Position numbers and translations under genes: made by a program. Of a DNA stretch of 5,785 nucleotides, positions 1 through 5,316 are shown piece by piece; position 1 is the first letter of the stretch; each line of letters begins with the position of its first letter. The DNA is from Saprospiraceae bacterium. GTDB lineage: Bacteria > Bacteroidota > Bacteroidia > Chitinophagales > Saprospiraceae. Location: positions 1 to 5,785 of the forward strand of contig JALOMF010000295.1 in NCBI GenBank assembly GCA_025455635.1. The letters are read 5' to 3'. The notes under the pieces were generated by a model that made no database searches, was not told where the DNA came from, and worked only from the letters and a program-made list of their open reading frames with translations.

Positions 1-33
1 ACGAAAGTATCGGTAACTGTTGTCTTTCAGTAA
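1..33 (+). CDS. Possible C-terminal tail of an upstream gene (partial)
   Basis: Frame 1 is open from the window edge to a TAA at 31-33 and encodes TKVSVTVVFQ. The alternation of small or polar and hydrophobic residues ending near a Phe resembles the last beta-strand of an outer-membrane barrel protein. Ten codons are too few to decide. Another plus frame also stays open for about 70 bases, so the frame choice is uncertain. Confidence 0.22.
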   Translation, partial: TKVSVTVVFQ

Positions 34-69
34 GTAATCAAACGAGATTAGCTGGGTGCGAACCACAAA

Positions 70-84
70 ACTGACGTACTCAGT
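70..84 (+). terminator. Small hairpin, weak terminator candidate
   Basis: ACTGA (70-74) and TCAGT (80-84) form a perfect 5-bp stem around CGTAC, followed by AT-rich sequence (CAATATTAAT) without a real T-run. It lies 37 bases after the possible upstream stop codon. Stem GC content and tail are both poor, so this may be chance. The rest of 34-190 shows one more small palindrome (AGGCG-AAG-CGCCT, 148-160) and no convincing TTG/TAnnTTTG promoter. Confidence 0.18.
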
Positions 85-232
85 CAATATTAATCAGGAC
101 AGAATTTGATATTGTTTCACAGGAACTGGGTTTCTTGTTGCGACAGTAGGCGAAGCGCCTCGTGTAAGATATTTTTACGGAGTCACCCTTTTGTCTGCCG
201 GTTATGGAAAGACCCCAGCATATCCTGTCCGT

Positions 233-811
233 ATGGAATGGTTTTTGATCACTTTTTTAGTAAAACCGGTTGTCGCTGAAGCCATCCAGAACCTTTTCGA
301 GGAGGTCAATGTGGTGAAAATGCATATTTTCGGAACCAACGACGCCGAACCCAAGCAGGACGAATACCCATACGTAGGAAAACCAGTGGGCGAAAATGAA
401 CTGAAGTTCCTCTCCGACGACCTACAACCCAACGAAATTGGTAGCATTTATGCCATTTACCGAACCGAAAACTCCAATTTTTACATTTTAAGGGTTCCGG
501 GTAAATACGCTTCCAGCAATATTGCGCTGGCCAAGTGGGACCCCAACGCCTCAAAGCTTGTAAAAGTGATGGACCTCGCCACCATGCAATGCGACGAGGG
601 CATGTGCCACCAACAGGACGCTTGGCTCACCGACCTCGACGACGACCGCTCTTTGGACTTAATCTTGCGCAGCCAAACCAACGACAATGGTAAAATCTCT
701 GACGAAGTCTTCAACGTATTCTACCAGCAGCCACCGGGCAGTTTCACCCAGGCGCCCGAAAAACTAGCCGCATTGGCACCACAGACCAGTTACGTACTTC
801 AAAAATTCTGA
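233..811 (+). CDS. Hypothetical protein with one FG-GAP/VCBS-like calcium loop
   Basis: I do not recognise this protein as a named family. The chosen start is the first ATG (233), giving 192 aa. A TTG at 191 would add 14 residues, and the next in-frame ATG is at 320. The N-terminus from 233 is mildly hydrophobic (WFLITFLVKPVV) and ends in an Ala-Glu-Ala, a possible signal-peptidase site, but it has a Lys in the core and an acidic residue at position 2, so export is uncertain. Near the C-terminus (bases 632-658) is the loop D-L-D-D-D-R-S-L-D, which fits the DxDxDxxxD calcium-binding pattern. It is followed by DLILR and then VFNVFYQQPPGSFTQAPEKL, the usual spacing of a single FG-GAP/VCBS repeat blade. 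Two Cys five residues apart (bases 590-607) could form a disulfide. It ends 77 bases before the phosphorylase gene. That the ORF is a real gene is fairly secure; its function is unknown. Confidence 0.65.
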   Translation: MEWFLITFLVKPVVAEAIQNLFEEVNVVKMHIFGTNDAEPKQDEYPYVGKPVGENELKFLSDDLQPNEIGSIYAIYRTENSNFYILRVPGKYASSNIALAKWDPNASKLVKVMDLATMQCDEGMCHQQDAWLTDLDDDRSLDLILRSQTNDNGKISDEVFNVFYQQPPGSFTQAPEKLAALAPQTSYVLQKF

Positions 812-816
812 AATGT

Positions 817-863
817 AAACAGTGATTGACAGTGCGCATTTCGCATTACTGTTCATCGTGTTT
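817..863. repeat. Imperfect inverted repeat after the first gene
   Basis: Starting six bases after the TGA at 809-811, AAACA (817-821), GAT (824-826) and ACAGT (829-833) are mirrored by ACTGT (848-852), ATC (855-857) and TGTTT (859-863). GCG (834-836) and CGC (842-844) extend the stem inward. CAGTG also recurs directly at 820 and 830, exactly 10 bases apart. To the right (861-880) the sequence is a run of TCAT/TTAT words up to the glgP start. It could be an RNA 3'-end structure or a degenerate intergenic repeat. There is no T-tail typical of an intrinsic terminator. Confidence 0.4.
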
Positions 864-888
864 CATTTATCATTCATCATAAATCAAG

Positions 889-2538
889 ATGAGCAAAAAG
901 AACAAAAAGCTGCCAAAAGTTGCCTACTTCTGCATGGAGTACGGGTTGCAAAGTGATTTCAAAATATATGCAGGTGGGCTGGGCATCCTCGCAGGCGACT
1001 ACCTCAAGGGGGCCAAAGACCATAAATACCCCATCGTCGGATTGGGGATTATGTGGAAACAGGGCTACGGCGACCAAATGCTCGACGAAAAAGGCCAACC
1101 TTTCGATGCTTACCGCAACCGCAAGTACGACTTCCTGAAAGACACCGGCGTGAAAGTGGACGTACAAATCCGCAACGTCAACGTCAAGTGCAAGGTGTGG
1201 TTGGTGGAAGCCTTCGGCAATGCCCCGCTTTACCTCCTCGACACCGACCTGCCTGACAATGCCGATGCCTGGATTTCGGGGCAGCTCTACGGCTGGTTCG
1301 GCGAAGAGCGGATTGCACAGGAAATGGTGCTAGGCATCGGTGGGGTGCGTGCCTTGCGTGCACTGGGCCTGGAGGTGGACATTTACCATTTCAACGAAGG
1401 TCATGCACTCTTTGCAGGCTTTGAATTATTGCGGGAGCAAATGGAGGGAGAAGATGGGCTTGGCTTCAAGGCGGCCTTGAAGAAAGTGAAAAAACAGGTC
1501 GTTTTCACCACGCACACGCCCATCATCCAAGGCAACGAGAGCCACCCCATCGACCGCATCGAGTACATGGGAGCCAACCTTTGCCTCAAGCGCAAGCACC
1601 TTGAAAAACTGGGCAGCCTCGACGACAAGGATAATTTCAACATGACAGTCGGCGCACTGCGGATGTCGAAAAAATCGAACGCAGTGGCCCAGCTTCACGG
1701 CGAAACTGCCAACAAAATGTGGGCAGACGTGAAGAAACGGAGCAGCATCACGGCCATTACCAATGGCATTCACGTACCAACTTGGGTGGACAGCGCAGTG
1801 CTGGAGGCCGCCGAGGGCAAGAAGGAAAAAGACTTCGACAAGCTCTGGGATGCCCACTACAAAAACAAAAAAGCACTGGTCAGCTTCATCGAAAAACGCA
1901 ACGGCGTCAAGCTCGATGTAAACAAACTCATCATCGGGTTCAGTCGCCGGGCGGTGCCCTACAAACGCAGCGACCTGATTTTCCGCAACCCGAAAATCAT
2001 TGAGCCGATGCTGAAAGACCAGACCATTCAGCTCGTTTTTTCGGGCAAATCGCATCCACTCGACGATGCCGGCAAGGCCATCGTGGCCAACCTCGTGGCC
2101 ATGAGCCGAAAATACCCCAAATCGGTCGTTTTCCTGACGGATTATGACATGACCATCGGGGCAGCGCTGACACGGGGAGCCGACGTTTGGTTGAACAACC
2201 CGGTGCGGCCCAAAGAAGCCAGCGGCACCAGCGGCATGAAGGCCAGCATGAACGGTGTGCTCAACCTGAGCATCCTCGATGGTTGGTGGCCCGAAGCCTG
2301 CGAGCATGGCGTGAACGGGTGGCAATTTGGCGATGCCCTCGAACTCGAAGACGCCGCTGCGCAAGACCTCCACGACATGAATGCGCTTTACAAAACGTTG
2401 ACCGACGAAGTCGTGCCCACGTTTTACGAAGACCAAAGCAAATGGCGCAGTATGATGCGCAAAAGTATCCGAAGCACCCATGAGCCTTTCTCGGTGAAGC
2501 GGATGCTGGAGGAATATTATGAACTATTATATTGTTAA
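889..2538 (+). CDS. glgP: Alpha-glucan (glycogen/maltodextrin) phosphorylase, short GT35 form
   Basis: A 549-aa cytoplasmic enzyme expected to release glucose-1-phosphate from the non-reducing end of alpha-1,4-glucans using phosphate and pyridoxal phosphate (PLP). Landmarks in order: VAYFCMEYGL (11-20), the glycine-rich YAGGLG loop (27-32), HFNEGHA (167-173), FTTHTP (206-211), ITNGIHVPTW (290-299), GFSRRAVPYKR (350-360), and EASGTSGMK (443-451). By family alignment, R354 and K359 match the phosphate-site Arg/Lys of classical phosphorylases, and K451 is the PLP Schiff-base lysine. The start is firm: an in-frame TAA lies at 880-882 and the conserved N-terminal block begins at residue 11. At 549 aa it is far shorter than the roughly 800-850 aa of E. 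coli or animal enzymes. It fits the short 'alpha-glucan family phosphorylase' group (TIGR02094 type) without the N-terminal DUF3417 region some members carry. No other glycogen gene is in view, so in vivo substrate (glycogen or maltodextrin) is open. Confidence 0.95.
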   Translation: MSKKNKKLPKVAYFCMEYGLQSDFKIYAGGLGILAGDYLKGAKDHKYPIVGLGIMWKQGYGDQMLDEKGQPFDAYRNRKYDFLKDTGVKVDVQIRNVNVKCKVWLVEAFGNAPLYLLDTDLPDNADAWISGQLYGWFGEERIAQEMVLGIGGVRALRALGLEVDIYHFNEGHALFAGFELLREQMEGEDGLGFKAALKKVKKQVVFTTHTPIIQGNESHPIDRIEYMGANLCLKRKHLEKLGSLDDKDNFNMTVGALRMSKKSNAVAQLHGETANKMWADVKKRSSITAITNGIHVPTWVDSAVLEAAEGKKEKDFDKLWDAHYKNKKALVSFIEKRNGVKLDVNKLIIGFSRRAVPYKRSDLIFRNPKIIEPMLKDQTIQLVFSGKSHPLDDAGKAIVANLVAMSRKYPKSVVFLTDYDMTIGAALTRGADVWLNNPVRPKEASGTSGMKASMNGVLNLSILDGWWPEACEHGVNGWQFGDALELEDAAAQDLHDMNALYKTLTDEVVPTFYEDQSKWRSMMRKSIRSTHEPFSVKRMLEEYYELLYC

Positions 2539-2605
2539 AATGCTTGATTGTTGAATTGTCCTGGACACCTCCCGCAACAATGAATCAATTTAACAATCCG
2601 ACAAT
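2531..2605. repeat. Inverted repeat of ATTGTT/AACAAT words overlapping the glgP stop
   Basis: Bases 2531-2551 and 2577-2597 are inverted copies matching at 18 of 21 positions. The outer 9 bp (ATTGTTAAA / TTTAACAAT) are perfect. The left arm contains the glgP TAA (2536-2538). The words ATTGTT (2531, 2547) and ATTGTC (2555) are matched by AACAAT (2576, 2592) and GACAAT (2600) with the same internal spacing (16 then 8 bases), so a second pairing register is also possible. The repeat nearly fills the 78-base gap before the DUF4340 gene. It may act as an RNA stability or partial termination element; no T-tail is visible. Confidence 0.6.
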
Positions 2606-2616
2606 CTTTAAAGCTT

Positions 2617-3606
2617 ATGAAAAAAAACTATTGGCTAATCGCAATCTTCTTGCTGCTTGGCGGCTTCACGGCATGGTATGTTTTAAGTGGAAAAAAAGAC
2701 GAAAAATCCACCCTCGGCTGGGACCGCCAGTTCAAAGTGCCCGTTGCTGACATTGAAAAAATCTTTATTGCCAAACGCACTGGCGAGACAACGACCATCG
2801 AACGGGATGGCGATGCCTGGAAAGTGAACGGGAAATGGAAGGCCGGGAAAAACATTACGGAAAACCTGCTCGAAGCCGTGTCCAATATTGAACTCCAGTA
2901 CGTGCCGCCTCCCGCCGCACTCGAATCCTTGACCAAGGAGCTGGCCAGTAGGGGCATAAAAGTGGAAGTTTACGGCAAGGGCGGCAAAAAGCTAAAAGCC
3001 TACTATATCGGCGGCGTGACCACCAATGCCGAAGGTACGGTTGCCATCATGGAAGGGGCCGAACAGCCCATGGTCGTCCACATCCCCAACATGGTGGGGC
3101 AGATTCGCACCCGATATGACAGCACTGGCGACGACTGGCGTGACAAAAACATCTTCAGTTACAAGCCCGAAGACATCGAAGCTGTGTCCATAGAGTACCC
3201 GCAGCAGCGCAACCAGAGTTTCCGGCTTTTCAAAAATGGGAGCAACTGGGACGTAAAGCCTTTTTACGACAATACGCCCCCCAGCAACAAGCCAGTTGTG
3301 AAAGGTAAAGTCGAAGGGTTTTTGATGGGATTCGAGGCGCTTAAGGCCGAAAGTTTTGAAAACACGTATGCAAAAAAGGACAGCATCAGGCAGATGATTC
3401 CTTTTTCGATAGTGTCGGTGACCGACAAAAAAGGGGAGCAGCGAAAAGCTGCGTTTTATCCGACCTTCCGCTTGGACAAATACACTGGCGAGCGCCGCTC
3501 CGATATCGTAGAGCGGTATTTTGCCGATGTGAGCACGGGGGATTGGATGCTGACCCAGCATGGGGTTTTCAAGAAGATTTTCTGGTCCTACGATGCGTTT
3601 TTTTGA
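2617..3606 (+). CDS. Membrane-anchored DUF4340 domain protein
   Basis: A 329-aa protein of the DUF4340 family, whose biochemical role is unknown; homologues are often linked to envelope or gliding-type ABC transporter clusters, but none is seen here. The N-terminus is a classic anchor: MKK followed by a hydrophobic segment of about 19 residues (5-23), then GKKDEK. The remaining 300 residues would lie outside the membrane, most likely in the periplasm. Inside the domain a short module appears twice: DIEKIFI...TIERDGDAWKV (45-70) and DIEAVSI...RLFKNGSNWDV (186-213), with the DIE-to-Trp distance nearly equal (23 and 25 residues). No Cys sits at a lipobox position, so it is not a lipoprotein. The start at 2617 is fixed by the anchor sequence and comes 78 bases after glgP, with no obvious promoter between them, so co-transcription is plausible. 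The family call is confident; the function is not known. Confidence 0.85.
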   Translation: MKKNYWLIAIFLLLGGFTAWYVLSGKKDEKSTLGWDRQFKVPVADIEKIFIAKRTGETTTIERDGDAWKVNGKWKAGKNITENLLEAVSNIELQYVPPPAALESLTKELASRGIKVEVYGKGGKKLKAYYIGGVTTNAEGTVAIMEGAEQPMVVHIPNMVGQIRTRYDSTGDDWRDKNIFSYKPEDIEAVSIEYPQQRNQSFRLFKNGSNWDVKPFYDNTPPSNKPVVKGKVEGFLMGFEALKAESFENTYAKKDSIRQMIPFSIVSVTDKKGEQRKAAFYPTFRLDKYTGERRSDIVERYFADVSTGDWMLTQHGVFKKIFWSYDAFF

Positions 3607-3645
3607 AACATCGTGATGGGGGCCAGAATGTTGCACTTATTGCGA

Positions 3646-3676
3646 AGCACGCTCTTTTCAGTCGAATAGAGGTGCT
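3646..3676 (+). terminator. Terminator-like hairpin after the DUF4340 gene
   Basis: AGCAC (3646-3650) plus CTCT (3652-3655) pair with AGAG (3668-3671) plus GTGCT (3672-3676), giving 9 bp with one bulged G and a 12-base loop. It begins 40 bases after the stop codon and is followed by ATTTCCCAATTT, a weak T-rich tail. It is a reasonable end for the upstream transcript, but the tail is poorer than in a textbook intrinsic terminator. Confidence 0.35.
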
Positions 3677-3682
3677 ATTTCC

Positions 3683-3860
3683 CAATTTATAGCTCACGCT
3701 GCCAAGTTTTGGGCATGAGCGCTTTGGTTTATAACGGTTGATAACAGTTGATAACGGTTGATAACAGTTGATGATTTTCTTGCCTGCTGGCAAACGGGGA
3801 TTATCAACTGTTATCAACCGCTATAAACATGCCCAAAACTTGGCGGCTTACGGTAAATTG
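3683..3860. repeat. Large imperfect inverted repeat, about 178 bp
   Basis: The matched blocks, from outside inward, are CAATTTA (3683-3689) with TAAATTG (3854-3860); a perfect 17-bp block 3701-3717 with 3828-3844; TTTATA (3728-3733) with TATAAA (3822-3827); and a perfect 20-bp block 3735-3754 with 3801-3820. The left arm has an extra 10 bases (3718-3727) and one more copy of the 20-bp repeat than the right arm. A small hairpin, TTGCC-TGCT-GGCAA (3780-3793), sits at the apex. As RNA or extruded DNA it would form a long hairpin with several registers, since the right arm can also pair with the second left copy (3755-3772). Neither transposase nor clear target-site duplication is visible. It may be a non-autonomous element, a dispersed intergenic repeat, or a transcription barrier. 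Confidence 0.85.
3731..3770 (+). repeat. Four tandem 10-bp repeats (ATAACRGTTG)
   Basis: ATAACGGTTG and ATAACAGTTG alternate twice, so a 20-bp unit is repeated exactly (3731-3750 and 3751-3770). The R position follows the order G, A, G, A. A truncated fifth unit begins at 3771 (ATGA). The inverted copy at 3801-3820 is one 20-bp unit. A 10-base period places each unit on the same face of the helix, which would suit cooperative protein binding, but it could equally come from slippage. Confidence 0.9.
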
Positions 3861-3886
3861 TTGCGACCTACTGCTTCTACAACAAG

Positions 3887-3917
3887 TTTGGGAGTGGTTC
3901 GTACCCCCATAAATTTG
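3887..3917 (+). promoter_or_regulatory. Bacteroidota-type promoter candidate (distal)
   Basis: TTTG (3887-3890), 19 bases, then TAAATTTG (3910-3917), an exact match to the known Bacteroidota primary-sigma pattern (TTTG near -33, TAnnTTTG near -7). Transcription would start near 3923, leaving a leader of about 215 bases before the HD-PycTM start at 4139, or a separate small RNA. It lies 27 bases beyond the end of the large inverted repeat. Confidence 0.5.
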
Positions 3918-4087
3918 AGACAAAAGCTACTGGGTTTCGGCTGCATCTATGTAATTTGAATTGGCGCTTATTGCTGCAAATGTTGGCATCAAAACGAGTT
4001 TTTTTGTTGAGCGAACCTTAATGCTTTGGGCTAGGCAGTGCCATCCTAATGCCTTGTTTTAGAACGAGATATAAAAAATCAAGACCA

Positions 4088-4114
4088 TTGAATAGCATTT
4101 TCGCTCTACCTTCG
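4088..4114 (+). promoter_or_regulatory. Proximal promoter candidate for the HD-PycTM gene
   Basis: TTG (4088-4090), a 16-base spacer, then TACCTTCG (4107-4114), which differs from TAnnTTTG at one base. Transcription would begin near 4120, giving a leader of about 20 bases before the ATG at 4139. This is typical spacing in the phylum. It supports 4139 as the start over the in-frame ATG at 4049, which would lie upstream of the promoter. The spacer is slightly short. Confidence 0.45.
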
Positions 4115-4138
4115 CACAGCTTAAAGCGACAAAACGAC

Positions 4139-5293
4139 ATGCAGAGCCAACTTGTAAAAAACGCCGAATCCTTCGTCATTGACCTCCTCAAATCCGGTTT
4201 GAAACCTGAACATGGCTACCATGACCTGCGCCATACCCTATCGGTGCGGGACGCCACGCAGGAGCTGGGCAACAGGTACCGCTTGGCGGACGAGGAGCTG
4301 GAACTGCTGGAACTGGCTGGGCTTTTTCATGACACTGGCTTCACAAAAACTTACATGGGGCACGAGGCTGTCAGCCAGCAGATTGCGACCGAATTTTTGG
4401 AAAAAGCCGATTTCCCGAAGGAAAAAATAGCCGTGGTGAATAGGCTGATTGAGGTCACCAAGGTGGGCGTGGAGCCAGAGCCGCTCCTCGAAAAAATCAT
4501 GAAGGACGCCGACTTCAACTCGAACGGCCCCACCTATGAGGAAAAATCGGCTGCATTGCGCAAGGAATGGGAAGTTTTTACCGATTTGAAAATGAGTGAC
4601 GATGATTGGTTGCACAACGGGTTTAACTTTTGGGAAAACCACCGTTTTTATACAGGTGAGGCGCAAGCGCTTTATGGCGAGGCAAAGCGTAAAACTTTGA
4701 AATCGCTGAAAAAATCCATCGAGAAAATCAAGCCGACAGAAGATATGCTCGATTTTGCCATCAGCAAAAGCAAGAGCGCACAGATGATGTTCAAGACAAC
4801 GCTCCGCAACCAAATTGACCTAACCAATATCGCTGACAACAAGGCGAACATCATGCTTTCCATCAACTCGCTGCTCATCACCATCGGCATCCCGATGGTG
4901 GCCGGCAACTTGAAGGAGCACCCCAGCCTCGTTTATCCAACTTCGGTACTGCTGCTGACCTGTATCTTGTCCATCGTCTTCGCCACCTTGGCCACACGGC
5001 CCGTGAAAATGCACGGACACACCGATACGGATGCCATCGACAAGGGCAATTCCAATTTGTTCTTCTTCGGAAACTTTTTCAAAATGAACCGGGAGGACTA
5101 CATGAAGGGCCTCATGCGGGTGATGCAAAAAGAAGAAACCATTGATAAGTCCATCGTGAACGACCTTTATTTCCTGGGCCGAACCCTCGGCAACAAATAC
5201 CACAGGTTGCGCATCACCTACCAGATTTTCATGTTGGGAATGATACTCACGGTGCTGACTTTTGGCGTCATTTATCTTACAGGCAATTATTGA
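4139..5293 (+). CDS. HD-domain phosphohydrolase fused to a Pycsar effector (PycTM/DUF5706) membrane domain
   Basis: A 384-aa two-part protein. The N-terminal HD domain (about 25-126) has the metal-binding set H32 (in YHDLRHT), H64-D65 (in LFHDTGF), and D125 (in KDADF), with H75-E76 as a possible extra ligand, so a working nucleotide or phosphoester hydrolase is likely. A lysine-rich helix (about 181-198) links it to the C-terminal PycTM-like domain (about 203-384). The signature LRNQIDLTNIADNKANIMLSIN spans 222-243. Hydrophobic segments lie at about 238-255, 264-285 and 363-380, with FFFGNFFKM between the second and third. In Pycsar phage defence, PycTM effectors damage the membrane on sensing cyclic CMP or UMP made by PycC. 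No cyclase is visible here, so a role in defence is inferred only. The in-frame ATG at 4049 would add 30 basic, low-complexity residues and was rejected. The gene ends 20 bases before a convergent gene. Confidence 0.88.
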   Translation: MQSQLVKNAESFVIDLLKSGLKPEHGYHDLRHTLSVRDATQELGNRYRLADEELELLELAGLFHDTGFTKTYMGHEAVSQQIATEFLEKADFPKEKIAVVNRLIEVTKVGVEPEPLLEKIMKDADFNSNGPTYEEKSAALRKEWEVFTDLKMSDDDWLHNGFNFWENHRFYTGEAQALYGEAKRKTLKSLKKSIEKIKPTEDMLDFAISKSKSAQMMFKTTLRNQIDLTNIADNKANIMLSINSLLITIGIPMVAGNLKEHPSLVYPTSVLLLTCILSIVFATLATRPVKMHGHTDTDAIDKGNSNLFFFGNFFKMNREDYMKGLMRVMQKEETIDKSIVNDLYFLGRTLGNKYHRLRITYQIFMLGMILTVLTFGVIYLTGNY

Positions 5294-5316
5294 AAAATTG
5301 GGAGGCAGCGTTTTCA
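5291..5316. terminator. Inverted repeat joining two convergent stop codons
   Basis: TGAAAA (5291-5296) and TTTTCA (5311-5316) are perfect 6-bp inverted copies. The first contains the HD-PycTM stop and the second, read on the minus strand, contains the TPR-gene stop. The symmetry gives A-run/T-run ends in both directions, as in a bidirectional terminator. The stem is AT-only around a 14-base loop and would be weak. Confidence 0.25.

Larger units (their letters stand above)
3607..4138. other. 532-base gene-free stretch between the DUF4340 and HD-PycTM genes
   Basis: I find no convincing gene here. From left to right it holds a terminator-like hairpin (3646-3676), a large inverted repeat (3683-3860) with four 10-bp direct repeats (3731-3770), a strong Bacteroidota promoter candidate (3887-3917), a T7 run at 3999-4005 without a good stem before it, and a second promoter candidate close to the next gene (4088-4114). 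The only short open frames pass through the repeat and show no protein-like composition. Confidence 0.6.

Noticed and set aside
299..305. GAGGAGG before GTG codons at 311 and 314, as a ribosome site for a shorter first gene
   Set aside because: Bacteroidota rarely rely on Shine-Dalgarno pairing, no other gene here has one, and the bases are explained by Glu-Glu-Val codons of the longer reading frame.
1426..2481. A 351-codon open frame on the minus strand inside glgP
   Set aside because: It lies wholly antisense to a clearly conserved enzyme; its His- and Phe-rich composition is what the complement of glgP codons gives, and no family pattern is visible.
2992..3636. A 214-codon open frame on the minus strand over the DUF4340 gene
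   Set aside because: It is antisense to a recognised gene and has shadow-like composition without domain motifs.
3731..3770. CRISPR array
   Set aside because: The 10-bp units are directly adjacent with no unique spacers, and no cas gene is present.
3731..3820. TTATCAAC repeats as DnaA boxes of a replication origin
   Set aside because: Each differs from TTATCCACA at two positions, there is no AT-rich unwinding region or dnaA/dnaN/rep gene nearby, and the sites are better explained as parts of the inverted repeat.
3683..3860. Insertion sequence or classical MITE
   Set aside because: No transposase is present and I see no flanking target duplication; kept only as a possibility that needs genome-wide copy analysis.
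3768..3959. A 63-codon plus-strand open frame in the gene-free stretch
   Set aside because: Its first third is translated from the right arm of the large inverted repeat, it overlaps the promoter candidate at 3887-3917, and nothing protein-like is seen.
3960..4006. Intrinsic terminator at the T7 run (3999-4005)
   Set aside because: The best upstream stem is five pairs with two wobbles and ends about ten bases before the T-run.
4049..4138. Upstream in-frame ATG adding 30 residues to the HD-PycTM protein
   Set aside because: The extra residues are basic and unlike an HD-domain N-terminus, and the proximal promoter candidate lies between this ATG and 4139.
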